Shown: positions 42,551 to 56,602 of the stretch, piece after piece
How the letters are laid out: every line of letters starts with the position of its first letter
Numbering within the stretch: the first letter of the stretch is position 1
Origin: Chitinilyticum litopenaei DSM 21440
Lineage (GTDB): Bacteria > Pseudomonadota > Gammaproteobacteria > Burkholderiales > Chitinibacteraceae
NCBI RefSeq assembly: GCF_000428145.1
Contig: NZ_ATZJ01000006.1
Coordinates: 1 to 64,000 of the forward strand
Reading direction: 5' to 3'
DNA: 64,000 nt
Program-made: the position numbers and the translations under genes
The notes under the pieces: model-generated
What the model was told of the DNA's origin: nothing
Database searches by the model: none
Seen by the model: the letters and a program-made list of their open reading frames with translations, nothing else

Positions 42551-43885
42551 TCAGGCCTCGGGCTGGTCGGGCAGGAAGATCTCGTAGCGCAGACCCGCCC
42601 CCGGCGCGCTGATGACCTCGATATCGCCCTGCAGCTTCTGCACCAGGTTGAACACCAGGTTCAGACCGAGGCCGGTGCTGCCCTGGGCGCGGCGGGTGGT
42701 GAAGAAAGGCTCGAAGAGCTGCTCGCGCACCGTGGCATCGATGCCGCAGCCATTGTCGGCAAACACCAGCAGCACGCCCCCGGCCTGGCGACTGGCCGTG
42801 ATGCTGACCCGCTTGTCGTCCTGCGCGGCAAAGGCATGCAGCTGGGCATTGGCCAGCAGATTGGCAAGAATCTGCGTCAGGTGCCCCGGTGGCAGGCGCA
42901 CACGCAGCTCGGGGTCAATCGTCACCTCAACCCGGATATTGTCCGCATCCAGCAGGGAACAGTAAGCCTGCGTCACCACCGCGACCTGTGCCGCCAGCGG
43001 AAACTCGCGCACTTCTTCCTGTTCCTGTGCGACGGCCAGATTGCGGAAGTGGTTGATCACTTCGCCCGCGCGCAGCAGATTGGCCACCGTCATCTCGGCG
43101 GCTTCGCTCAGCGTGGCGGCAATCTGCCTGAGCTCGCTGCGCGACACCCTGTCGCCGGCCAAGCACTCGCCCAGATGGCGCGCCTCGTGCTGCAGGCTGC
43201 TGACTGCGGTAAGCGCCACGCCCAGCGGCGTGTTCACCGCATGCGCCACACCGGCCACGAGCCCACCCAGCGCCACCAGCTTTTCCCGCTCCAGCAAGCG
43301 CCGGTGCGCGGCCTTCAGGCTGGCGGTACGCTCGGCGATGATGGACTCCAGCTCGGCCTCGCGCCGCTGATGCTCCAGCTCGGCAGCGGCACGCGCCGAA
43401 AAGATCGACAGCAGCGACAGGGCAAAGACACGCTTGCCTTCATCCATCGGCCGGGTATCCAGCGCCACCAGCACGCCCAGCGTGCGCCCCTCGGTGCCGA
43501 TCATCGGCATGCCGATGTAGCTCTCGGCCTGCATGGCCACCAGCAGGGTATCGAGCGGATAGTCCTGCTGGATGCGGCAGGAGTGAAAGCACATGCTCTG
43601 GTCAGCCACATTGCGGCAGGGCGTGTGCGCCAGCGGGTAGCGGATATTGGGCGCATAGTCGTCGCCGGCCCAGACGGCCAGCGTCTGGATGGCTTCTTCG
43701 CCGTTCTCGTCACGCACCAGCGCGCCGGCAATCACATAAGCCACCTCCATCGCCTGCGCCAGCTCGCGCACCAGCACGCGGTAAAAGGCATCGCCGCTGC
43801 TGCGCGAGGTGGCCAGCGTAATGGTGCGCAAGGAGGCTTCGGCCAGGATTTGCTGTTCGGCCAGCGAAAAGGTCGGTGCGGTCAT
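42551..43885 (-). CDS. GAF-domain sensor histidine kinase
   Basis: A 444-residue soluble kinase. An N-terminal GAF domain (about 25-175, with Cys/His-rich CRNVADQSMCFHSCRIQ that could bind a metal or heme), a coiled coil, an unusual H-box GVAHAVNTPLGV (His), then the HATPase: NLLANAQLHAF (N-box), FADNGCGID (G1), FFTTRRAQGSTGLGL (F/G2). No membrane segment, so it senses a cytosolic signal. No response regulator gene is adjacent. The GTP-rich start at 43924 is 13 residues longer; 43885 fits better. Confidence 0.88.
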   Translation of the reverse strand: MTAPTFSLAEQQILAEASLRTITLATSRSSGDAFYRVLVRELAQAMEVAYVIAGALVRDENGEEAIQTLAVWAGDDYAPNIRYPLAHTPCRNVADQSMCFHSCRIQQDYPLDTLLVAMQAESYIGMPMIGTEGRTLGVLVALDTRPMDEGKRVFALSLLSIFSARAAAELEHQRREAELESIIAERTASLKAAHRRLLEREKLVALGGLVAGVAHAVNTPLGVALTAVSSLQHEARHLGECLAGDRVSRSELRQIAATLSEAAEMTVANLLRAGEVINHFRNLAVAQEQEEVREFPLAAQVAVVTQAYCSLLDADNIRVEVTIDPELRVRLPPGHLTQILANLLANAQLHAFAAQDDKRVSITASRQAGGVLLVFADNGCGIDATVREQLFEPFFTTRRAQGSTGLGLNLVFNLVQKLQGDIEVISAPGAGLRYEIFLPDQPEA

Positions 43886-44013
43886 GGGGGCATCCCGGAG
43901 CGGATTGGCTCTTACTATAGCCAACGCCTTCGCGGTCTTGCCCCGGCGCGGCAGCTGATGGCACCGACGCGCGGCCGGTGCGCCAGATGATCAACACCAT
44001 ATACCCATCACCC

Positions 44014-44062
44014 GGTATCGCCGTAGCCCATACCGTTAAATGGCTACAGACACATACCCACC
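44014..44062. repeat. GTATA/ATACC dispersed repeat, copy F
   Basis: GGTATCGCC, GTAGCC, CATACCGTTAAA, TGGCTAC, AGACACATACCC. Inner stem GTAGCC/GGCTAC. It precedes the stop of corA by 2 bp. A second ATATACCC stands at 43999-44006. Confidence 0.65.
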
Positions 44063-44063
44063 A

Positions 44064-45173
44064 TCACACCCAGCGGCGCGAGCGAAACAGCAAGGTCAGC
44101 AAGCCGGCAATCAGCGCCATCGCCAGCAGCGTGGCCCAGAAGCCGAAATGCCATTTCAGTCCCGGCATGCGCTCGAAATTCATGCCGTACACGCCGGTGA
44201 TCAGCGTCAGCGGCATGAAGACAATGGTGATGACGGTCAGCCGGCGCATCTGCAGGTTGAGCCGGTGGCCCTGCAGCGAATGATAGGTATCCTGCTGGCC
44301 CAGCAGCGCTTCGCGCAGCGCCTCCACCGTTTCGATCAGCTGGATCGAATGGTCGTAGACATCACGCAGGTAAAGCTGGGTTTCGTCGTGGAAATAATCC
44401 TGCTCGTCGCGCTGCAGCGTGTTGAGCAGCTCGCGCAGCGGCCACAGACCACGGCGCATGCCCTGCAGGCTGCGGCGCATTTGCTGCAGCTGCAGCAACT
44501 GCTCGGGCTGCGGGCCGTGTTCCAGCATCGCGTCTTCCAGCTCGTCGGAACGGTCGCCCAGCTGTTCAAGCACGGTAAAGTCACGATCAACCAGCTTGTC
44601 GAGAATCGAATACACCAGATAGTCGGCGCCAAAACGGCGGATGTTCGGCTCCCCCTGGCGCAGGCCCTCGCGCAGCGCGGCAAAGGTGCCGGTGGGCTTT
44701 TCCTGGAAGGTCAGCACGAAACCACGACCGAGCACGATGCTGACCTGCTCGCCCTCCAGCCCGCCCTCGGCATCCAGCCCGTGCAGGCGCACGGTGATGA
44801 ACAGGTATTTGCCATAGGCTTCGACCTTGGGGCGCTGCTGCGTGTTGAGGATGTCTTCCAGCGTCAGCGGGTGCAGACCGAAACGCTCGCCGACCAGCTG
44901 CAGCAGTGTCTGGTCCTGCAGCCCATGCAGATTGAGCCAGAGCACCGGATAGGTCGGCCGGTAGTCGCGCCCCTGCTGCAGGTCGGTAAAGCGGGTTTCC
45001 AGAAAATCGCCGGGGTCCGGGCCGTATTCGATCAGCGTCGCCAGCGTCGGCAGCGGCTCCTGCGCGCCGACATAGCGCAAGGTGCCCGGCGCACTGCCGG
45101 CCTTGTCGGCGCGCAGGTGTTTCTTTACCGGCTTAGCGCCGGAACCCTTAGGGTGATGCCGGTGGCTTGCCAT
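44064..45173 (-). CDS. corA: CorA-type magnesium/cobalt transporter
   Basis: A 369-residue CorA/ZntB family protein with a large cytosolic N-terminal domain and two membrane segments at the C-terminus. The signature YGMNF (GMN) closes the first segment (about 325-330). The linker MPLTLITGVYGMNFERMPGL is characteristic. It mediates Mg2+ uptake; the ZntB subgroup would be Zn export. Its start lies 48 nt inside the 3' end of ppx, on the same strand. Confidence 0.93.
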   Translation of the reverse strand: MASHRHHPKGSGAKPVKKHLRADKAGSAPGTLRYVGAQEPLPTLATLIEYGPDPGDFLETRFTDLQQGRDYRPTYPVLWLNLHGLQDQTLLQLVGERFGLHPLTLEDILNTQQRPKVEAYGKYLFITVRLHGLDAEGGLEGEQVSIVLGRGFVLTFQEKPTGTFAALREGLRQGEPNIRRFGADYLVYSILDKLVDRDFTVLEQLGDRSDELEDAMLEHGPQPEQLLQLQQMRRSLQGMRRGLWPLRELLNTLQRDEQDYFHDETQLYLRDVYDHSIQLIETVEALREALLGQQDTYHSLQGHRLNLQMRRLTVITIVFMPLTLITGVYGMNFERMPGLKWHFGFWATLLAMALIAGLLTLLFRSRRWV

Positions 45174-46606
45174 GCCGCGATTTCCTCCTGCAGCGCCTGC
45201 TCGATCAGCGGCGCATTGGCCAGCCAGCTGGCCGGCAGATCGAATTCATAACACTGCCCGGCCGTGACGGCGCCACCCTGCCAGCCCTCGGGCCAGACAC
45301 AGTCGGAACGCGCGCGCGTCAACAGCACGGCCAGGCGCAGCGCCAGCAGCGCGGCGATGTCGGCAGGGCTGCTCGCGGCAAGCGCGGGCAAGGGGCCGCA
45401 TTGCGCACCGGTCATCCACGACAGCCAGGCCTGCTCGCGCTCGGCAAAGCCCAGCATGTCCGACCAGGCGAGGATGTAGGCCGTGTGCCGGGCATAATCC
45501 TGATGCGCGATCGTGCGGCCGATTTCATGCAGGGCGCCAGCCATGCCAAGCCGGTGCTGCAGCTCGGCCTCCCCGGGGCAGAAGTGCGCAAACAGCTCCT
45601 GCGCCAGCATGCGCACCCGCTCGGACTGGCCGACATCGGCGTGATAGCGCCGCACAAAGGCCGCCACCGTGCGGTCGCGCACGTCCTGGCTGGCCGAGCG
45701 CGCCATCAGGTCATACAAAATGCCATCGCGCAGCGCACCATAGGTCACGCTCATGCGCTGGATGCCGAACATTTCAAAAGCGGCATTCAGAATGGCGAAG
45801 CCGCCCGGCAGCACGGGGCGGCGGTCGGCGCGCAGGCCGTTGAGTTCAACGCGGTCGATGTGCCCGGCCGTCAGCAGCTCGGCGCGCAGCCGGGCCAGCC
45901 CGTCACGCGTGATGCCGAAGGACGAGAATTCGTTCAGTTCGAGGATGTCGGCCAGCGAACGCGCGGTGCCGGACGTGCCGATGGCGCGGTGCCACTGGCC
46001 GGCACGAAACTCCGGCACCAGCGGCAGCAGGGTGCCGCGCGCCGCCAGCTCGGCAGCGGCCATGCGCTCGGCATTGATGAGGCCGTCGGGAAAATAGCGC
46101 AGGCTCCACGCCACGCAGCCCAGCTGCACGCTTTCGGTCACATGCGCGCGAAAGCCGCTGCCGATGATGAGCTCGGTGGAGCCGCCGCCGATGTCGAGCA
46201 CCATGCGCCGCTCGCGCGTGGCCGGCAGGCTGTGCGCCGCGCCAAGATAAATCAGCCGCGCTTCTTCGCGGCCGCTGATGATGTCGATGGGATAACCGAG
46301 GGCGGCTTCCGCCGCCGGCAGAAAGGCCTGGCGGTTGCCGGCCACGCGAAAGGTGTTGGTGGCAACGGCGCGCACGCAATCGGGCTGATAGCGCGCCAGA
46401 ATGGCGCCAAAGCGGGCCATGGCGGCATTGAGCTCGGCCTGTGACTCCGGATTCAGATGGCCGGAACGGTCGATGCCGGCAGCCAGGCGGACGGTTTCCT
46501 TGCTGGACTCCAGCGGAAAAACCTCGCCATCGACAACGCGGGCGACTTGCAGGCGAAAGCTGTTGGAGCCCAGATCGACGGCGGCAATCACAGGACAATC
46601 AGGCAT
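45125..46606 (-). CDS. ppx: exopolyphosphatase / guanosine pentaphosphatase
   Basis: A 493-residue Ppx/GppA protein of the ASKHA fold: AAVDLGSNSFRLQVARV (phosphate 1), VLDIGGGSTELIIGSG (phosphate 2), then the HD-like C-terminal domain with HEIGRTIAHQDYARHTAY. It degrades polyphosphate or pppGpp. The start at 46606 puts the ATP-binding motif ten residues in. The frame stays open for 81 codons upstream, but without a family match. Confidence 0.93.
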   Translation of the reverse strand: MPDCPVIAAVDLGSNSFRLQVARVVDGEVFPLESSKETVRLAAGIDRSGHLNPESQAELNAAMARFGAILARYQPDCVRAVATNTFRVAGNRQAFLPAAEAALGYPIDIISGREEARLIYLGAAHSLPATRERRMVLDIGGGSTELIIGSGFRAHVTESVQLGCVAWSLRYFPDGLINAERMAAAELAARGTLLPLVPEFRAGQWHRAIGTSGTARSLADILELNEFSSFGITRDGLARLRAELLTAGHIDRVELNGLRADRRPVLPGGFAILNAAFEMFGIQRMSVTYGALRDGILYDLMARSASQDVRDRTVAAFVRRYHADVGQSERVRMLAQELFAHFCPGEAELQHRLGMAGALHEIGRTIAHQDYARHTAYILAWSDMLGFAEREQAWLSWMTGAQCGPLPALAASSPADIAALLALRLAVLLTRARSDCVWPEGWQGGAVTAGQCYEFDLPASWLANAPLIEQALQEEIAAWQATGITLRVPALSR

Positions 46607-46838
46607 GAGCAAGTTCCGGGGCTGGGCAGCAGCGCTGCCGATCAAGGCGGCATGATAGCGGCTTGGCTGCGGCGGCGGCAATGTGGCGCAGTGCAACACA
46701 TGGCCGTAAGTAAAATGATCTTGGTTAAAAAAAAGCCGAATTTCCACTGACAGCCCGGCCGATTCTGGCAAAATCATCAGGGAATTCCCGCATGGCGGCA
46801 AAGAAGCCCGCCGGCCCTGCAGGAAACGGGACAACCCC

Positions 46839-46862
46839 AGCTGGCGCACGCCGGCTTTTTTT
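46839..46862 (+). terminator. terminator-like hairpin in the gltB-1 leader
   Basis: AGCTGGC, GCAC loop, GCCGGCT, then seven Ts, 90 bp upstream of gltB. No plus-strand gene precedes it, because ppx is divergent. An upstream GCCGGCC (46810-46816) can pair with the right arm instead, as in an antiterminator. This makes it a candidate attenuator of the gltBD-1 operon. The remainder of 46607-46952 is leader. Confidence 0.55.
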
Positions 46863-46952
46863 GACTGCAGCGGCCCGGCATTAGCGGCTGGACGGCTTGC
46901 GGATTATGCCTGCACTGCGGTGCGTGAACGACTTGAGCGAAAGGTAGAGGAT

Positions 46953-51593
<4,641 letters not shown>

Positions 51594-53057
51594 ATGGGCA
51601 AGCCTACCGGTTTCATGGAATTTGCTCGCGTCAAGGAAGGGTATGCGCCGGTTGCCGAGCGCATCCAGCACTACCGCGAATTCGTCCCGGCGCTGAGCGC
51701 TGACGAAGCGAAAACGCAAGGGGCGCGCTGCATGGATTGCGGCATCCCCTTCTGCAACAACGGCTGCCCGGTGAACAACATCATTCCGGACTGGAATGAC
51801 CTCGTTTACAAGGGCCGTGCAAAGGAAGCCATTTCGGTGCTGCACAGCACCAACAACTTCCCCGAGTTCACCGGCCGCATCTGCCCGGCACCGTGCGAAG
51901 CAGCCTGTACGCTCGGCATCAACAGCGACCCGGTCGGCATCAAGTCGATCGAGCGCTTCATTGCCGACACCGCCTGGGAAAACGGCTGGATTGCCCCGCA
52001 ACCGGCACAGGTGAAAACCGGCAAGAAGGTGGCGATTGTCGGCTCCGGCCCGGCCGGCCTGGCTGCGGCGCAGCAGCTGGCGCGCGTCGGTCACGACGTG
52101 ACGGTCTTTGAGAAGAACGACAAGGCCGGCGGCCTGCTGCGCTACGGCATTCCGGACTTCAAGCTCGGCCAGGACGTGATCGACCGCCGGCTGGCGCAAC
52201 TCACTGCCGAGGGTATCGTCTTCAAGACCAACACCATCGTTGGCTCTGGCGACATACCCAAGGGCATCGTCAATGATGCCAAGACGGTTGTAACGCCGGA
52301 ACAGCTCAACGCCGAATTCGACGCCGTGATTCTGGCCGGTGGCGCGGAAGTGCCGCGCGACCTGCCGGTACCGGGCCGCGAACTGAAAGGCATCCACTTC
52401 GCGCTGGAACTGCTGATCCCGCAGAACAAGCAGGTAGGCGGCGGCCCCGCCAACCCGATCAACGCCGCCGGCAAACATGTGCTGGTGATCGGCGGTGGCG
52501 ACACCGGTTCCGATTGCGTGGGCACCAGCAACCGCCACGGCGCGGCCAGCGTTACCCAGCTGGAACTGATGCCGATGCCGCCGGAAGAGGAAAACAAGCA
52601 GCTGACCTGGCCGTACTGGCCGGTGAAACTGCGCACATCCAGCAGCCACGAAGAAGGCGTGTCGCGCGACTTCGCCATCCAGACCCAGGAATTCGTGGGC
52701 GAAAATGGCCAGGTCAAGGCCGCCAAACTGGTGAAACTGGACTGGTCGTCGGGCAAGCCGGTGGTGGTGCCGGGCAGCGAATTCGAGATCCCCTGCGATC
52801 TGGTCTTCCTCGCCATGGGCTTCACCAATCCGGTCGCCAGCGTGCTGGACGCCTTCGGCGTGGCAAAGGATGGCCGCGGCAATGCCCGCGCCACCACCGA
52901 TGGCGAAGGCTGCTACGCCACCAATGTCGCCAAGGTGTTTGCCGCCGGTGACGTGCGCCGTGGCCAGTCGCTCGTCGTGTGGGCGATCCGCGAGGGCCGC
53001 CAGGCCGCCCGCGAGGTCGATGCCTTCCTGATGGGCAGCTCCACCCTGCCGCGCTAA
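51594..53057 (+). CDS. gltD: glutamate synthase small (beta) subunit, copy 1
   Basis: A 487-residue NADPH/FAD oxidoreductase. N-terminal 4Fe-4S Cys clusters GARCMDCGIPFCNNGCPVNN and GRICPAPCEAACTLG; FAD site AIVGSGPAGLAAAQQ; NADPH site VLVIGGGDTGSDC. It passes electrons to GltB. Its ATG immediately follows the gltB stop. Confidence 0.97.
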   Translation: MGKPTGFMEFARVKEGYAPVAERIQHYREFVPALSADEAKTQGARCMDCGIPFCNNGCPVNNIIPDWNDLVYKGRAKEAISVLHSTNNFPEFTGRICPAPCEAACTLGINSDPVGIKSIERFIADTAWENGWIAPQPAQVKTGKKVAIVGSGPAGLAAAQQLARVGHDVTVFEKNDKAGGLLRYGIPDFKLGQDVIDRRLAQLTAEGIVFKTNTIVGSGDIPKGIVNDAKTVVTPEQLNAEFDAVILAGGAEVPRDLPVPGRELKGIHFALELLIPQNKQVGGGPANPINAAGKHVLVIGGGDTGSDCVGTSNRHGAASVTQLELMPMPPEEENKQLTWPYWPVKLRTSSSHEEGVSRDFAIQTQEFVGENGQVKAAKLVKLDWSSGKPVVVPGSEFEIPCDLVFLAMGFTNPVASVLDAFGVAKDGRGNARATTDGEGCYATNVAKVFAAGDVRRGQSLVVWAIREGRQAAREVDAFLMGSSTLPR

Positions 53058-53059
53058 CA

Positions 53060-53109
53060 GGTATACGCCCACAGCCATTTACCTAAAAGGGCTGCGCGGC
53101 AATACCCAA
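53060..53109. repeat. GTATA/ATACC dispersed repeat, copy G
   Basis: GGTATACGCCCACAGCC, ATTTACCTAAAA, GGGCTGCGCGGCAATACCC. Inner stem CAGCC/GGCTG. Lies between convergent genes, just past gltD. Confidence 0.65.
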
Positions 53110-53142
53110 CAAAAAACCAGCCCCGCGGCTGGTTTTTTGTTG
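53107..53142. terminator. bidirectional terminator after gltD-1
   Basis: CAACAAAAAACCAGCC and its exact complement around CCGC; a 16-bp perfect stem with A and T tracts. It ends gltBD-1 and could also end the minus-strand FNT transcript. Confidence 0.92.
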
Positions 53143-53199
53143 TCCGGAAAAAGACCATTCCCCCTGACTGGCAAGACGTCCCAGCAAAACCCAAATGAA

Positions 53200-53294
53200 G
53201 CACAGAGGCACAGCGATCACAGCGCACAGCCGGAGGAAATCTTGTGCATTTCTCGGGCTGATCTTCCTCCGTGGCCTCTGTGTTTCTGTGGTGC
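53200..53294. repeat. CAACGCAGAG-type inverted repeat, copy 3
   Basis: GCACAGAGGCACAG and GGAGGAA at the left mirrored by TTCCTCC and GGCCTCTGTGTTTCTGTG at the right. Arms are imperfect but clearly palindromic. Diverged member with ACAG where copies 1 and 2 have GCAG. Confidence 0.65.
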
Positions 53295-53336
53295 AAAAAG
53301 CTTGTTGCTGCAAGGCGAGAAGGCTTTGTAATCTGC

Positions 53337-54104
53337 TTACTCTTTCTCGGTCGGGTTGATGTAGGCAAAGGGCAGGCCCAGAAACAGCGCGCCGCCGACG
53401 ATATTGCCCAGCGTGCTCCACAGCAGATTGTGGCCGGCCTCGCCGTAAGCAATCGCGCCATTGCCCAGCAGCGAAATCGCGAAGGTGCCCATATTGGCAA
53501 TCGAGTGCTCGAAGCCCAGATACAGGAAAATGAACACGACCGGGATGATGACCATGATCTTGGCCACGTCCTCCTTGCAGCGCAGCGCCAGACGCACGGC
53601 CAGGCAGACCACCCAGTTGGCGAGAATGCCCTTGAAGAAAATCACCTGCGCCGACTGATGCACCTTGTGCGCGGCGCCGGCATGCAGGGCATGCTCGGGC
53701 GGCAGCGCGGCAATGGCGCCGGCGCCCAGCAGCAGGCCGGCGACAAGCAGCGCGCCCGCCAGATTGCCGGCATAGCAGACCGCCCAGAGAAACAGTGTCT
53801 CCTTCCAGCCGGTCTTGCCCTCGCTGGTGGAGACCGTCATGTACATCGTATTGCTGGTAAACAGCTCGGCATTGGTAAAGACGATGATGGTGAGCCCGAC
53901 ACCGAAAAAGGCCGACGCCAGCACCTTGCCGTACGGCCCGTCGTGCAGGTTGTGCATGAGCGCCCAGTAGGTGAAGACGGTGATGGTCAGATACATGCCG
54001 GCCAGCAGCGAGCGCAGCGTGTAGCGCAGCGGGTCGGTTTGCAGCAGCGTGAGCTTGGTCAGCCCGCTGTCGGCGGCTTTTTCTACATAGGATCGGTCGA
54101 ACAT
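53337..54104 (-). CDS. formate/nitrite transporter family channel, second copy
   Basis: A 255-residue six-helix FNT protein. Motifs: TNAELFTSNTMYMTV, a central LGFEHSIANMGTFAISL, and GNIVGGALFLGLPFAYI. The start at 54104 has GGGAG 7 nt upstream; the longer open frame is ruled out. It shares about the same motifs as the channel at 33618-34460 but is clearly diverged, and so may carry a different anion (formate, nitrite). Lies alone between gltD-1 and a YdjM-type gene. Confidence 0.9.
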   Translation of the reverse strand: MFDRSYVEKAADSGLTKLTLLQTDPLRYTLRSLLAGMYLTITVFTYWALMHNLHDGPYGKVLASAFFGVGLTIIVFTNAELFTSNTMYMTVSTSEGKTGWKETLFLWAVCYAGNLAGALLVAGLLLGAGAIAALPPEHALHAGAAHKVHQSAQVIFFKGILANWVVCLAVRLALRCKEDVAKIMVIIPVVFIFLYLGFEHSIANMGTFAISLLGNGAIAYGEAGHNLLWSTLGNIVGGALFLGLPFAYINPTEKE

Positions 54105-54312
54105 GGCTACTCCCGGGGAATGTACCGATTGTAGCAGCGCCCCCGCCCGGAGCCCTGCGCCACGCTCGGCTCCAGGACAAGCAGCAATACCGCGAAGCAG
54201 GCGTCGGGTTGCCGGAGCTGCCGGGCAGGCCTGGGCGCTGCGTCTTGCCGATTGGGCTGAACCTTCGGCACGACACACAGCCAAAGCCTGACTTGCAAGG
54301 AGGACAACACGC

Positions 54313-55362
54313 ATGGATTCGCTGACCCAGCTCGTCCTGGGCGCCGGCATCACCGCCGCCCTGGCGCCCGCCAGCCAGCGCCGTCGCGCCCTGCTGCTGG
54401 GCGCGGCATTGGGCACCCTGCCCGACCTGGACGTCATCCCGCTGGCCCTGCTGGATGTCGATGCCATCAGCCGCGTCACCCTGCATCGCGGCGCGTCGCA
54501 TTCGCTCTTCGTTCTGACACTGCTGGCCCCGCTGCTGTGGTGGCTGGCGCGCCAGCGCTGGCCGGACATGGCAAACCGGCGCTGGCTGCTGGCCATCTGG
54601 CTGACCCTGATCACGCATCCGCTGCTCGATGCGCTGACGATCTATGGCACGCAGCTGTGGTGGCCCCTGATGCCCGCGCCGGCGATGTGGGGCAGCGTCT
54701 TCGTGATCGACCCGCTGTACACCCTGCCGCTGCTGCTGGCCTGCCTGCTTGCCTGGTGGCGGCCGGCGGCGCGGCTGAGCCAGTCGGTGCTGGTCGCGGC
54801 ACTGGGCCTGAGCAGCGCCTACCTGGGCTGGTCGCTGTACGCCCAGCAGCGGGTCGATGCCGTGGCCGAGCGCGCACTGGCACGGCTGGGGCTCGCCGAC
54901 GCGCCGCGCTTTGTGACGCCCGCACCACTCAATACCGTGCTGTGGCGCGTGGTGGTGATCGATGGCGACCGCTATCTGCAGGGCCTGTATTCGCTGGCTG
55001 CCGATGGCGAGCACATGCAGTTCAGCGCCCATCCGCGCGGTCGCGACTGGCTGGCGATGCTGGCCGAGCATCCCGAGGTGCAGCGCTACCGCTGGTTTGC
55101 CAGCGACTTCGTCAGGATCCGGCAGGAAGGCGAGCGACTGATTCTCAGCGACCTGCGCATGGGTCATGAGCCCGATTATGTATTCAGCTATCAGGTTGCC
55201 ACGCTGGGCGGCCACATGCCGCGTCCGCAGCGCAGCGAACGGGTCGACACCACCCGCGGACCGCGCGTCGTGCCGGGCGAGCTGTGGCGGCGCATGTGGC
55301 AGGGCGCCCCCGAGCTGCGCGACATGGAGTCGGCACATACACCCCGCCCCATGAGTCCATAG
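54313..55362 (+). CDS. YdjM-type membrane-bound metal-dependent hydrolase
   Basis: A 349-residue protein of PF04307: MDSLTQLVLGAGITAAL, GTLPDLDVIPL (metal Asp), HRGASHSLFVL (HxxxxH metal site), THPLLDALTIYGTQLWWP. It has about five membrane segments in the first 190 residues, and a soluble C-terminal domain. LexA-regulated in E. coli (YdjM); substrate unknown. The region 54105-54312 is the divergent promoter region with the FNT gene. Confidence 0.88.
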   Translation: MDSLTQLVLGAGITAALAPASQRRRALLLGAALGTLPDLDVIPLALLDVDAISRVTLHRGASHSLFVLTLLAPLLWWLARQRWPDMANRRWLLAIWLTLITHPLLDALTIYGTQLWWPLMPAPAMWGSVFVIDPLYTLPLLLACLLAWWRPAARLSQSVLVAALGLSSAYLGWSLYAQQRVDAVAERALARLGLADAPRFVTPAPLNTVLWRVVVIDGDRYLQGLYSLAADGEHMQFSAHPRGRDWLAMLAEHPEVQRYRWFASDFVRIRQEGERLILSDLRMGHEPDYVFSYQVATLGGHMPRPQRSERVDTTRGPRVVPGELWRRMWQGAPELRDMESAHTPRPMSP

Positions 55363-55398
55363 CCCTTCACCACAATTGGCTTCACGCGGATACCCCAA
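55336..55398. repeat. GTATA/ATACC dispersed repeat, copy H
   Basis: CATACACCCCGCC at the left, CCATAGCCCTTCACCACAAT, TTGGCT, GGATACCCC at the right. Between two convergent genes. 55399-55652 shows no gene. Confidence 0.45.
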
Positions 55399-55652
55399 GA
55401 CAATCCTTCAATCTGGATCATCCATTGGGACACGGGATGATGGTTAGGCGTTGCGCGAGTGAATGCACGCGCTTGCGCCAAGCCCATAGTGGACGACGGG
55501 CGCGAAATAAGTGCGTGAAGGCGCCGCGAAACGGCGATCCGCGCGCAAAACGGAGGCGAATCACGGCATTGCGCAGCGGATCACCAAGCTCCGCCTGGTC
55601 GGGCAGGCGCGGCTGAATGCGGCGGGCGGTGGGTGATGAGTGCCGGCCGGCG

Positions 55653-56564
55653 TCACGCCGCCTCCCGGTCCCAGTAGGGTTCCGCGCCGAAATACTCCTG
55701 CAGGTAGGCAATAAAGGCGCGCACCTTCAGCGGCAACTGGCGATTGGGCAGGTGCACCGCGTAAATGAAGAACTCGGTCGGCACAACGCCGGGCAAAACC
55801 TCGACCAGCCGGCCGGCCTGCAAATCCCGCCCGACGATGAAGGTCGGCAGCAGCGCCAGCCCCAGTCCGCCCAGTACGGCCTGCGACAGGGCCTCGTCGT
55901 CGTTGATGCGCAGACTGCCCGAGACCGGCACGGCCACCTGCCCTTGCGGGCTTTGCAGATGCCACAGCCCCTGCGTGCTCAGAAAGGTGTAATCGAGGCA
56001 ATTGTGCCGCGCCAGATCGGCCGGCGCCTGCGGCACCCCGGCGCGCGCGAGATAGGCGGGGCTCGCGCAGATTTTGCGGCGGATTGGCGCCAGCCTGCGC
56101 GCCACCAGGTTCTGGCCGGGCGCGGCCGTGATGCGCAGGGCGATGTCATAGCCTTCCTCGGCCAGATCGACAAAACGGTCGCTCAGCGTCAGGTCCACCG
56201 TCAGATCCGGGTACTGCATCATGAAGCCTGGCAGGGCCGAGGCCACGTGCATGGTGCTGAAAGCCACGGGGGCGCTGATTTTCAGCCTGCCGCGCGGCTC
56301 CTGCTGCAGGCGCGAAACGGTCATGTCTGCCAGCGCCACCTCATCGAGTATCCGTTCACAATGCTCGAAATAGGCTTCGCCCACCTCGCTCAGGCTCAGG
56401 CTGCGCGTGCTGCGGTGCAGCAGCCGCACCCCCAGCGCGCTTTCCAGCCGCGCAATCGCCTTACTCACGCGCGACTTGGACACATCCAGCCGGCGCGCCG
56501 CCCCGGAAAAGCTCTTTTCCTTCACCACCGCGGCAAAGTACAGCATGTCGTTGATATCGTGCAT
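55653..56564 (-). CDS. LysR-family transcriptional regulator
   Basis: A 303-residue LysR regulator. Winged HTH (about 1-60, with FSGAARRLDVSKSRVSKAIA) and substrate-binding domain from about 90 (ISAPVAFSTMHVASALPGFM). Closest to the AaeR/DmlR-like subgroup. Divergent from gdhA with a palindrome at 56584-56602 between them, so it may control gdhA and itself. Confidence 0.93.
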   Translation of the reverse strand: MHDINDMLYFAAVVKEKSFSGAARRLDVSKSRVSKAIARLESALGVRLLHRSTRSLSLSEVGEAYFEHCERILDEVALADMTVSRLQQEPRGRLKISAPVAFSTMHVASALPGFMMQYPDLTVDLTLSDRFVDLAEEGYDIALRITAAPGQNLVARRLAPIRRKICASPAYLARAGVPQAPADLARHNCLDYTFLSTQGLWHLQSPQGQVAVPVSGSLRINDDEALSQAVLGGLGLALLPTFIVGRDLQAGRLVEVLPGVVPTEFFIYAVHLPNRQLPLKVRAFIAYLQEYFGAEPYWDREAA

Positions 56565-56583
56565 TGGCGTGACCCGGCCTTGT

Positions 56584-56602
56584 TGTTTCCAAAATGGAAA
56601 CA
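56584..56602. promoter_or_regulatory. candidate LysR operator
   Basis: TGTTTCC, five bases, GGAAACA is an exact interrupted palindrome 20 bp upstream of the LysR gene. It has the length and place expected for the regulator's autoregulatory site. The rest of 56603-56896 is the gdhA upstream region, without a gene. Confidence 0.55.

Noticed and set aside
53083..55398. Long minus-strand frame of about 770 codons covering the FNT and YdjM-type genes
   Set aside because: It runs antisense to one gene and out of frame through another, with Arg/Gln/His-rich composition typical of shadow frames.
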